Made by a program: the position numbers and the translations under genes. From NCBI GenBank assembly GCA_021826605.1, contig JAKAZF010000267.1, positions 1 through 5,080 on the forward strand: 5,080 bases of DNA, in the 5' to 3' direction. Positions within the stretch are counted from its first letter, which is position 1. Each line of letters starts with the position of its first letter. Under the pieces are notes generated by a model. The model had not been told where the DNA came from. It made no database searches and saw nothing but the letters and a program-made list of their open reading frames with translations. This DNA is from Planctomycetota bacterium (GTDB lineage: Bacteria; Planctomycetota; Phycisphaerae; WQYP01). Below are positions 1-5,080 of this stretch, one piece after another.

Positions 1-148
1 CGGCTTGGCGGTACAACACAGTTCAAATATCCGCATGAAAGCCGGTGACAGATAAGTAAAGCCCTTTTTTTGGTTTGGGAGAGTCCTGAGCCGGGGGGTG
101 AATCAGGAGTATAACGGTCAATGTGACTGTTTGAGTTTCCTTATTTTT
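1..148. other. Leader region before the PEP-CTERM gene
   Basis: No gene is seen. A seven-T run lies at 65-71 (after GCCC), followed by a G-rich stretch at 92-98. No convincing hairpin precedes the T-run: CGGCTT at 1-6 can match AAGCCG at 39-44, but the loop is 32 bases long. No clear promoter hexamers could be named. The tract may be the end of an upstream transcription unit that is cut by the window start. Confidence 0.35.
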
Positions 149-155
149 GGGAGGT
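149..155 (+). promoter_or_regulatory. Ribosome binding site of the PEP-CTERM gene
   Basis: GGGAGGT lies 5 bases before the ATG at 161 and is a near-ideal Shine-Dalgarno match. It decides the start: the in-frame GTG at 98 lies in a G-run and would put 21 extra residues before the signal peptide. Confidence 0.8.
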
Positions 156-160
156 CTTAT

Positions 161-907
161 ATGACTACTTCGTTCGGAAAAATCTCGGCGGTTCTTCTGG
201 GGTCAGCGGCGGGTTTCATCTGTTCCGCCGGGTTGCTTTGTCAATCCGTTGCTGCCAATCCGGTTCTGAATACCAATCTCTTGAATGACCCGGGCTTCGA
301 AGCCAGCCCCGGTCCCACTGGGGGCCCCGATGCCAGTAAGGGGGACGTATCTACGGCGTCGGGGACCTATGGATGGAGTGGCTGGAATAATTGGGTCGCT
401 CCCAATGGTGCCTACTACACTGCGTCCGTCGCGTATGCCGGAACCCAATCCGGTAAAACCTTCTCTGGCCCCAATGGCGGGATCTACCAGTACGTGGCGG
501 TTACTGGAGCTGGAGGCGATCAATTCAGCGCCTCTGCGTGGTTTTACAATATGTCGGGGGCCAACGCCCTCAACGGGTCGCAGACGGACGACATCCGAGT
601 GATCTTCCAAGATGCCTCGGGGACCACACTCGTCACCGACGTTAGCCCGACGAACCTCAATGCCAGCAGCCCGACAAACACTTGGACGCAACTTTCAGTG
701 ACCGGTTTGGTACCAACGACCGCAACAAAAGCTCAAGTGATGATGTTCTTTAATAACCCCGCCAACGCGGGGGGAGCGCTTTTCACGGATAACGCCAGCT
801 TCTCTCTTAGTGCGGTTCCCGAACCAGCCTCGTTAGGCCTCTTGGCTCTTGGCGGCTTGGGAATGTTGCTTATTGGCCGTAAGCGGTCAGTCCGCAGGAC
901 GGCTTGA
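161..907 (+). CDS. PEP-CTERM sorting domain protein with CBM4/9-like beta-sandwich
   Basis: Predicted exported surface protein of 248 residues. Residues 1-32 form a signal peptide with a hydrophobic stretch around 8-27 and a likely cut after VAA (30-32). The mature part opens with NLLNDPGFE (39-47), the typical first strand of CBM4/9 (CenC-like) carbohydrate-binding jelly rolls. Near its end is GGALFTDNASF, which resembles the closing strand of that fold. The tail from residue 219 is a textbook PEP-CTERM signal: VPEP, then a hydrophobic helix (SLGLLALGGLGMLLIG), then a basic RKRSVRR end. In known systems an exosortase recognises this tail and the protein goes to the cell surface or exopolysaccharide; no exosortase gene lies in this window. 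The ATG at 161 is chosen because GGGAGGT lies 5 bases upstream and the signal peptide starts there; an in-frame GTG at 98 would add 21 unsuitable residues. The gene is followed by its own terminator, so it is probably monocistronic. The sugar-binding role is inferred from fold-like motifs only. Confidence 0.87.
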   Translation: MTTSFGKISAVLLGSAAGFICSAGLLCQSVAANPVLNTNLLNDPGFEASPGPTGGPDASKGDVSTASGTYGWSGWNNWVAPNGAYYTASVAYAGTQSGKTFSGPNGGIYQYVAVTGAGGDQFSASAWFYNMSGANALNGSQTDDIRVIFQDASGTTLVTDVSPTNLNASSPTNTWTQLSVTGLVPTTATKAQVMMFFNNPANAGGALFTDNASFSLSAVPEPASLGLLALGGLGMLLIGRKRSVRRTA

Positions 908-920
908 ATCGTGTAATGAT

Positions 921-960
921 GGCGGAAGCGCTTCGGGTGTTCCGCGGCGCTTCCGCCTTT
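921..960 (+). terminator. Rho-independent terminator after the PEP-CTERM gene
   Basis: A perfect 11-bp inverted repeat, GGCGGAAGCGC (921-931) and GCGCTTCCGCC (947-957), encloses a 15-base loop and is followed by TTTGTT. It starts 13 bases after the stop codon. The stem is very stable while the T-run is short. It separates the PEP-CTERM gene from the pilin-GH16-lacI unit. Confidence 0.85.
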
Positions 961-1010
961 GTTCCTGCTCTCTCAGTGTGTCCGGGAGCAGGACAAGACC
1001 TCTTTTTTTT
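959..1010 (+). terminator. Second hairpin plus T8 tract (tandem terminator or 5' leader element)
   Basis: TCCTGCTC (963-970) pairs perfectly with GAGCAGGA (986-993). With one bulged T the stem extends by TTG (959-961) against CAA (994-996). A run of eight T follows at 1003-1010. The T-run starts about six bases after the extended stem, which is slightly far for a classical terminator. The element may be a backup terminator for the upstream gene or a leader structure of the pilin transcript, whose start codon is 34 bases beyond the T-run. The inverted repeat is clear; the function is inferred. Confidence 0.5.
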
Positions 1011-1033
1011 GGCAGGGCAGGTTGCCCCTTTTT

Positions 1034-1038
1034 GGAGA
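1034..1038 (+). promoter_or_regulatory. Ribosome binding site of the pilin-like gene
   Basis: GGAGA ends 6 bases before the ATG at 1045. It supports this start over the in-frame TTG at 904, which would place 47 residues, encoded across the two hairpins, in front of the prepilin leader. Confidence 0.7.
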
Positions 1039-1044
1039 ACCAAC

Positions 1045-2061
1045 ATGTATACCAATCGGTTTGCCCCATCGGTTCGTAAAACCTCCAAGTCCGGTTTTAC
1101 GCTTATTGAACTGCTGGTTGTCATTTCCATTATCGCCCTGCTGATAGCCTTGCTGCTGCCAGCCCTGGCCCGTGCCAAGCAAGAGGCTCTGACCACGGCC
1201 TGTGGCGCGAACCTACACAGCATCGGGCAAATCTTGGCAGAGTATGAAAATTCTTATGAGGGGGCAATCCCGTCGGGGAATGCCTATATCAATGGGGGCT
1301 ACAATCTTTATCCGGCCGCCGAGTGGGACATCCTGCTTTATACCTATAACGCTGGTCTCGACCCGGTCCGTTACGTCCAATGGAACGGCGTTGGAGGCTC
1401 CACACCTAACTATCCGGTCGCGTCCAGCTCTGGCCCAGCCTTTCTTGGAACCTTTACCTGCCCAGCTTCTCAAATAAAGCCCACGCTGGGTCCAGCTTGG
1501 GGCGTGCAAGTGGGCTGGTTTTGGTCGGATTACGCGGCGAACCCCAACTACTTCTGGACCTATGCGGGACCGGGGTGCGGATATTGGGATAACATTGACA
1601 CCGTCAACATGCACGCTTCCAATGTTAAGGACCCCGGGAGTGCCATTGCCATCGGTGACGCTACGCAAACCTCAAGCTGGGGCGGCAGTTGGATGATCAT
1701 GAGCGACTGGATCCAGAACAGTGGGGGAAACCCAAGTGCTGCGCAGCCGTATGTGAACGACCCCAATTATCTTGTGCCAGCCAACGGGTTTTCCTCAAGC
1801 GAAACGGTCAATGAAGACATTCTTCAGCCGAACCAGCCCGCGATCAATAACCTGACCGGTATGCGTTACCGCCACATGCAAACATCGGCCAACACGGGCG
1901 AAGCCAACGGCCTGTATTTCGACGGCCACGTTGAAACATTACCGATTAACAACAATGTTGCCGGTGCAGCGGTCAGTTCGCCCGCCGCCAATGGGACGCG
2001 TGGATTGCGAATCCAGAATATTGTCAATCCGGAACTTCCCAGCAGCGTCGGATTGTTCTGA
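1045..2061 (+). CDS. Type IV prepilin/pseudopilin-like protein (PVC type, H-X9-DG-like)
   Basis: Predicted inner-membrane-anchored, prepilin-processed protein of 338 residues. A basic leader of 17 residues ends in KSG, followed by FTLIELLVVISIIALLIALL (from residue 18): the class III prepilin motif, cut between G17 and F18 by a PilD-type peptidase, with the conserved E22 at position 5 of the mature protein. The helix continues into ARAKQEALTTACGANLHSIGQ, the usual pilin alpha-1 spine. The C-terminal part has a histidine (H277) followed after 15 residues by DGH (293-295), resembling the H-X9-DG domain of the large planctomycete and verrucomicrobial pseudopilin families. FTCPAS around residues 137-142 is also typical of these proteins. 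C139 and C178 could form a disulfide. Residues 152-181 are strikingly rich in W, Y and F. The gene is 33 bases upstream of the first GH16 gene, so the two are probably co-transcribed. Whether it builds a pilus, a secretion pseudopilus or a surface anchor cannot be told. Confidence 0.88.
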   Translation: MYTNRFAPSVRKTSKSGFTLIELLVVISIIALLIALLLPALARAKQEALTTACGANLHSIGQILAEYENSYEGAIPSGNAYINGGYNLYPAAEWDILLYTYNAGLDPVRYVQWNGVGGSTPNYPVASSSGPAFLGTFTCPASQIKPTLGPAWGVQVGWFWSDYAANPNYFWTYAGPGCGYWDNIDTVNMHASNVKDPGSAIAIGDATQTSSWGGSWMIMSDWIQNSGGNPSAAQPYVNDPNYLVPANGFSSSETVNEDILQPNQPAINNLTGMRYRHMQTSANTGEANGLYFDGHVETLPINNNVAGAAVSSPAANGTRGLRIQNIVNPELPSSVGLF

Positions 2062-2094
2062 TTAACAGGAATTTGACTTCAAATAGGAAGCATC

Positions 2095-3009
2095 ATGGAA
2101 AATCGATGGCGTAGGGGCTTGCTTAAACGCGGAATTGTGGCAATCGGAGCGGTGGCACTCGCCGCCTTGTGCGGCGGTGCAACTCCGGCTCACCACGTTC
2201 CGGATGTCGCCGCACCGGCGGGATTGCATTGGAAACTCACCTGGAGTGATCCATTCAATCGCGGTGCGGCTGACCTGAAGGGATGGCATTATGATCTTGG
2301 CGGCGGCGGCTGGGGCAACGGCGAATCCGAGGTCTACACCCACTCCCGAAAAAATGTGTTTGTATCCCATGGCAAACTGCACATCAGGGTCATCGGCCGG
2401 AAAGTGCATGGAAAAGTTCACTACACCTCCGGCCGCATTACCACACGTAATGTGTTCAGCCAGAAATATGGCCTCTTTGAATTTCGCGCACGCCTGCCCC
2501 GTGGTACCGGCTTATGGCCCGCCATCTGGATGATGCCGGAAAAATCCGCATACGGCTCCTGGCCGCAGTCCGGTGAGATTGACATTATGGAATCGCGTGG
2601 CAATGGCATCCATCAGGTTCAGGGAAGCCTGCATTCCGGTAATGCCGCGGGACAGAACAACAACCAAACCAAGGTTTATAACCTGCCGCATCATCAAACC
2701 ACCACGCAATGGCACACCTATGCCTTGGAGTGGGAGCCGATGCCCGATCCGGCTAATCCGGCCGTGCGTACGGTGCAAATTAAATGGTTTGTCGATGGGC
2801 ATTTGTATGAAACCCAGCAGGGCGGATGGACGGTTCCATCAACTGCGGGTGCCGGCCATCCGAACGCGCCATTTGATCGCAGATTCTATATTATATTAAA
2901 TATGGCGGTCGGCGGTAATTACGTTGGTGGTAAAACTCCCGGCCCCGGAAGATATACGATGGAAGTAAGCGACATCAGAGCGTATGCTTTGGCCAGAAAT
3001 AGACATTAA
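2095..3009 (+). CDS. Secreted GH16 endo-beta-1,3-glucanase (laminarinase-like)
   Basis: A 304-residue exported glycoside hydrolase of family 16, expected to cut internal beta-1,3 (possibly mixed beta-1,3/1,4) glucan links with retention of configuration. The signal peptide has a basic start (RWRRGLLKR, 4-12), a hydrophobic core (13-25) and a likely cut after TPA (30-32). C26 lacks a proper lipobox, so a lipoprotein is unlikely. The catalytic signature GEIDIMES gives nucleophile E161, assisting D163 and acid/base E166; the extra residue (ExDxxE) is the beta-bulge form found in laminarinases. Further family marks are WGNGE (73-77) with Y81 in the glycone subsites, TGLWPAIWMMP, WFVDG (231-235) and RFYIILNMAVGGN (263-275). 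The domain fills the mature protein and no CBM is attached. AGGAAG at 2085-2090 serves as ribosome binding site. The surface is rich in K, R and H, unlike its paralogue at 4318. Exact substrate (laminarin, lichenin or other) is not decided by sequence; agarase or carrageenase is less likely from the WGNGE region. Confidence 0.93.
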   Translation: MENRWRRGLLKRGIVAIGAVALAALCGGATPAHHVPDVAAPAGLHWKLTWSDPFNRGAADLKGWHYDLGGGGWGNGESEVYTHSRKNVFVSHGKLHIRVIGRKVHGKVHYTSGRITTRNVFSQKYGLFEFRARLPRGTGLWPAIWMMPEKSAYGSWPQSGEIDIMESRGNGIHQVQGSLHSGNAAGQNNNQTKVYNLPHHQTTTQWHTYALEWEPMPDPANPAVRTVQIKWFVDGHLYETQQGGWTVPSTAGAGHPNAPFDRRFYIILNMAVGGNYVGGKTPGPGRYTMEVSDIRAYALARNRH

Positions 3010-3039
3010 GAATATTAAATTGAGAGGTTGGTGAAGGCC

Positions 3040-4056
3040 ATGGGATCGGTTCGAGAAATAGCCAAAGAATTGGGCATTTCGCCCGCCACGGTTTCCCGGG
3101 CGATTAACAATCATCCGGCAGTGGCGGCCGGAGTGCGCCAGCGTGTAGTCAAAGCCATGAACCGCTCGCGGTATGTTCCGGCCGTTGGTAAGCGAGAAAC
3201 CATGAATATAGCATTCGCCTACACCGGCGATTCGTCCCTGGGCTCGCCGTTTGATGCTGCACTCATGCAGGGCATGAGCCAGCGGATGGATCAATTCGGT
3301 TTTGACCTGTTGATATTGGATGTTCGCCGGGCGGTTTTGCCGCATGAATCCTTCTCACAGATGTGTGTGCGCAAGGGAATCCGCGGTGCGGTATTGCGCA
3401 CCACCACTGAAACTCGAAATACATGTGAAACCATTGCTGAAGAGGGTTTTCCATCGGTAGTGCTGGGCGACCGGTTTATATCCAATAAAATTAATTTCAT
3501 CGCCTGCGACAGCCAATCCACCAGCCGCGAGGCGGTGGAACATCTGATTCATCTGGGGCATAAGCACATCGGAATTGCGATTAATGTGGTGGATGATTCG
3601 GATCACACGGATCGGCTCAATGGTTATAAAGAAGCTCTGGTCGGTGCGGGTATACCGGTGGATGAGAAATATATCTATCGTGTGCCGGCCCACCGCGAAG
3701 GGGGCGTGCAATGGGCGCGCCGTCTGGCAACCATGCCGGACCGCCCAACCGCCTTATATTGCACGGACCCCATGACCGCAGTAGGTGTGCTGAGCGAAGT
3801 GCAGCAGATCGGCTGGAAAATTCCGGACGATTTGTCCATCATCGGTTTCGATGATTCCGATATACGTTTCCTTACCTACCCCACGCTTACCGCGGTCTGC
3901 CAGGATGCGCAGGAAATTGGCCGCGAAGCCTTTGAAGCTCTCAGCAGCCTGTTAAGTTGGCCCGGCAACGGCTCGCGCGAGCCGTTGATTCAGCGCGTGC
4001 TGCCGACACAACTTGAACTCCATGGCACCACGGCGGCTCCGCGCAAGGAACATTAA
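3040..4056 (+). CDS. LacI-family transcriptional regulator
   Basis: Cytoplasmic sugar-responsive DNA-binding regulator of 338 residues. The N-terminal helix-turn-helix spans residues 4-24 (VREIAKELG, then ISPATVSRAINN as turn and recognition helix), followed by the third helix to about residue 44. A periplasmic-binding-protein-like effector domain starts near residue 56 (MNIAFAYTGD). Its late hallmarks are DLSIIGFDDSDI (G269-D272) and YPTLTAV (280-286), followed by the usual QEIGREAFEAL helix. The linker between YVP (45-47) and the first effector-domain strand is about five residues shorter than in E. coli LacI and lacks a recognisable hinge helix. The start is uncertain: TTG 3028, GTG 3031 and ATG 3040 are in frame behind GAGAGG at 3022-3027. 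ATG 3040 gives the standard short lead into the HTH; GTG 3031 is the main alternative. It lies 30 bases after the first GH16 gene and before the second, so it probably controls both, with a glucan oligosaccharide or glucose derivative as effector (inferred). Confidence 0.93.
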   Translation: MGSVREIAKELGISPATVSRAINNHPAVAAGVRQRVVKAMNRSRYVPAVGKRETMNIAFAYTGDSSLGSPFDAALMQGMSQRMDQFGFDLLILDVRRAVLPHESFSQMCVRKGIRGAVLRTTTETRNTCETIAEEGFPSVVLGDRFISNKINFIACDSQSTSREAVEHLIHLGHKHIGIAINVVDDSDHTDRLNGYKEALVGAGIPVDEKYIYRVPAHREGGVQWARRLATMPDRPTALYCTDPMTAVGVLSEVQQIGWKIPDDLSIIGFDDSDIRFLTYPTLTAVCQDAQEIGREAFEALSSLLSWPGNGSREPLIQRVLPTQLELHGTTAAPRKEH

Positions 4057-4250
4057 CCGGCTAACCATCGGGATGAGGGATCGGTGGCCCACCCGCGAGG
4101 TTTCGATTTTACCGGCTGCTTAACGCAGGTAACCAACAGACAGTCCGTTTTATGCGCCTGCTTTGCGCGTGTTCGGAAAACAGTGATGCGTCGGTAAAAA
4201 GAATAATCCGTATGCGTGAACCCATGCGATTTGCAGTAAAAAAAATAAAT

Positions 4251-4290
4251 GTGCGACCATCCCGGTCACCGCAGTGCGCAGTTTTTTTTT
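4251..4290 (+). terminator. Possible weak hairpin plus T9 tract upstream of second GH16
   Basis: GACC (4254-4257) pairs with GGTC (4264-4267) over a 5-base loop, and TGC (4252-4254 region) can add pairs with downstream GCA if a few bases bulge out. Nine T follow at 4282-4290. The stem is weak and the T-run begins 14 bases beyond its core, so this is only a candidate terminator for the pilin-GH16-lacI unit or a leader element of the next gene. With the A-run just upstream it could act in both directions. Confidence 0.3.
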
Positions 4291-4303
4291 GTTTCCCTGA
4301 ATT

Positions 4304-4310
4304 GGAGGAG
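4304..4310 (+). promoter_or_regulatory. Strong ribosome binding site of the second GH16 gene
   Basis: GGAGGAG lies 7 bases before the ATG at 4318. It is the strongest Shine-Dalgarno match in the window, suggests high translation of this enzyme, and fixes the start ahead of the alternative ATG at 4321. Confidence 0.82.
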
Positions 4311-4317
4311 ATTATCA

Positions 4318-5080
4318 ATGATGTCAGCACAAATCCAGAGTTCCAACCGATCCGTGCAGTGTGGCAGCGTTGCCGTTGCAACTCGAAGGTTCTTGTTATG
4401 CGCTGCAGCGGTGACGGTGTCAGTGGTATCGGTTCGAGCATCAACCATTGCCGGCCCGGCGGTCGCGGCACCTTCCGGGTTGCAATGGACTTCCACCTTC
4501 AGTGACAATTTCAGCAGCGCCTCGTCACTGAATGGATGGACCTATGATCTGGGCAATAACAATGGCTGGGGTAATGGCGAATCTGAAACGTATACCAATT
4601 CGTCCAGCAATGTAAATGTATCCGGCGGTAATCTCAATATTCAGGCAATCGGCACCGCCACCAGCAGTGGCACCTATTACACTTCCGGTCGCATTACCAC
4701 GCAGAACCTTTTCAGCCAGACCTATGGCCTGTTTCAATTCAGTGCCGAACTGCCCGCCGGTGCGGGGCTGTGGCCTGCCATCTGGATGATGCCGACCAAT
4801 TCCGTTTATGGCTCCTGGCCGCAATCCGGTGAAATTGATGTCTTGGAATCCAAAGGCACGGGAACCAACCAGGTGCAGGGAAGTCTGCATTCCGGAACCA
4901 GCTATAGCAGTGAGAATACGCAATATAAGGTTTACACTCTGCCCAACAGCGGCTCCACCACGTCCTGGCATACGTACGATCTGCAATGGGAGCCGATTTC
5001 CAACGGTTCAGGGGGCACACAGGTGCAGTTGAACTGGTATGTCGATGGCAATTTGTATGAACTGCAAAGCGGTGGATGGA
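4318..5080 (+). CDS. Secreted GH16 endo-beta-1,3-glucanase, 3'-partial (cut by window end)
   Basis: Second family 16 glycoside hydrolase, a paralogue of the enzyme at 2095. The frame stays open for 254 codons to the window edge. The signal sequence has an unusually long start region (about 22 residues), twin arginines in ATRRFLL (21-27), a hydrophobic core (25-39) and possible cuts after VRA (39-41) or AVA (48-50). The GH16 domain then begins at GLQW (54-57). Marks of activity are WGNGE (84-88), GLWPAIWMMP, and GEIDVLES with nucleophile E172, D174 and acid/base E177. WYVDG (240-244) is close to the cut. Compared with the first copy, about 35-50 residues of the GH16 domain are missing; whether a CBM, PEP-CTERM or other tail follows is unknown. 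Sections such as YTSGRITT, YGSWPQSGEID and QVQGSLHSG are identical in both copies. This copy is rich in S, T, N and G and poor in K and R. It has its own leader and strong ribosome binding site behind lacI. Substrate is inferred as laminarin-like glucan. Confidence 0.93.
   Translation, partial: MMSAQIQSSNRSVQCGSVAVATRRFLLCAAAVTVSVVSVRASTIAGPAVAAPSGLQWTSTFSDNFSSASSLNGWTYDLGNNNGWGNGESETYTNSSSNVNVSGGNLNIQAIGTATSSGTYYTSGRITTQNLFSQTYGLFQFSAELPAGAGLWPAIWMMPTNSVYGSWPQSGEIDVLESKGTGTNQVQGSLHSGTSYSSENTQYKVYTLPNSGSTTSWHTYDLQWEPISNGSGGTQVQLNWYVDGNLYELQSGGW

Larger units (their letters stand above)
4057..4317 (+). promoter_or_regulatory. Non-coding region between lacI and second GH16, likely holding terminator and promoter
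   Basis: The 261 bases hold no credible gene. A + strand reading frame at 4152-4505 runs across the junction and overlaps the start of the real GH16 gene in another frame, and shows no protein features. It is the longest non-coding stretch in the window and the natural place for the second GH16 promoter and for LacI-type operators. No convincing -35/-10 pair or perfect CG-centred palindrome was found by eye. Small structures are a 6-bp hairpin ATGCGC/GCGCGT (4152-4157 and 4165-4170, one G-U pair) and the repeat ACCGGCT at about 4056 and 4111. The 3' end has an A8-rich run (about 4238-4245) and a T9 run (4282-4290) flanking a weak hairpin. Confidence 0.45.

Noticed and set aside
1..71. Terminator of an upstream gene at the T7 run
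   Set aside because: No stable stem directly before the T-run could be found; the only match (1-6 with 39-44) has a 32-base loop.
203..691. Antisense reading frame of 162 codons inside the PEP-CTERM gene
   Set aside because: It lies wholly opposite a gene with clear signal and sorting motifs, and its product is R/G/P-rich with no domain features, as expected for a shadow frame.
904..1044. In-frame N-terminal extension of the pilin-like gene from TTG at 904
   Set aside because: It runs through both hairpins, lacks a ribosome binding site and would put 47 residues before a normal 17-residue prepilin leader that starts at the well-placed ATG 1045.
2160..2178. Lipoprotein signal (C26) in the first GH16
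   Set aside because: The residues before the cysteine are A-A-L, which does not fit the lipobox with L at -3 and A or G at -1; an ordinary signal peptidase cut after TPA is more likely.
4050..4120. ACCGGCT repeat and near-palindrome TTAACCGGCTAA as a LacI operator
   Set aside because: The first copy overlaps the lacI stop codon, the palindrome has a mismatch, the second copy lacks dyad symmetry, and no matching site was seen before the other genes.
4152..4505. + strand frame of 117 codons across the non-coding region and the second GH16 start
   Set aside because: It overlaps the GH16 signal peptide region in another frame, has no ribosome binding site, and shows no recognisable protein feature.
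4525..4986. Antisense frame of 153 codons opposite the second GH16
   Set aside because: The opposite strand encodes the complete GH16 catalytic core with conserved motifs, so this is a shadow.

Overview
The window looks like a small extracellular beta-glucan (laminarin-type) degradation locus from a bacterium of the PVC group, most likely a planctomycete (Phycisphaerae-like) and less likely a verrucomicrobium. The evidence is a combination of gene types: a PEP-CTERM surface protein, a prepilin with the GFTLIE cleavage motif and a C-terminal DGH motif of the H-X9-DG type, single-domain GH16 glucanases and a LacI regulator, at moderately high GC. This placement is inferred from gene content; there is no rRNA or marker gene here. 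All real genes lie on the + strand.

Layout. Bases 1-160 are leader sequence. A PEP-CTERM protein with a CBM4/9-like beta-sandwich follows (161-907). It is closed by a strong rho-independent terminator (921-957), and a second hairpin plus a T8 tract (963-1010) comes right after. A new transcription unit then appears to begin: a type IV prepilin/pseudopilin-like protein (1045-2061), a secreted GH16 glucanase (2095-3009) and a LacI-family regulator (3040-4056), with gaps of 33 and 30 bases that suggest one operon. A 261-base non-coding region (4057-4317) ends in a T9 tract. It is followed by a strong GGAGGAG ribosome binding site and a second secreted GH16 gene (4318 to the window edge), which is intact as far as visible but cut off by the end of the window.

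How the parts may work together. The two GH16 enzymes are clear paralogues that share the catalytic EIDxxES motif and long identical stretches. Both carry secretion signals and would cut beta-1,3 (or mixed beta-1,3/1,4) glucans outside the cytoplasm. The LacI protein between them is the obvious candidate local regulator, responding to a released sugar. The PEP-CTERM protein and the aromatic-rich pilin-like protein could provide surface attachment or glycan contact; that is inference from context.

The points most worth a second look are the divergence in surface charge between the two GH16 copies, the shortened hinge of the LacI protein, the dense aromatic patch in the pilin-like protein, and the hairpin/T-tract structures in front of the pilin and second GH16 genes. 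No mobile element, CRISPR array, tRNA or rRNA was seen.
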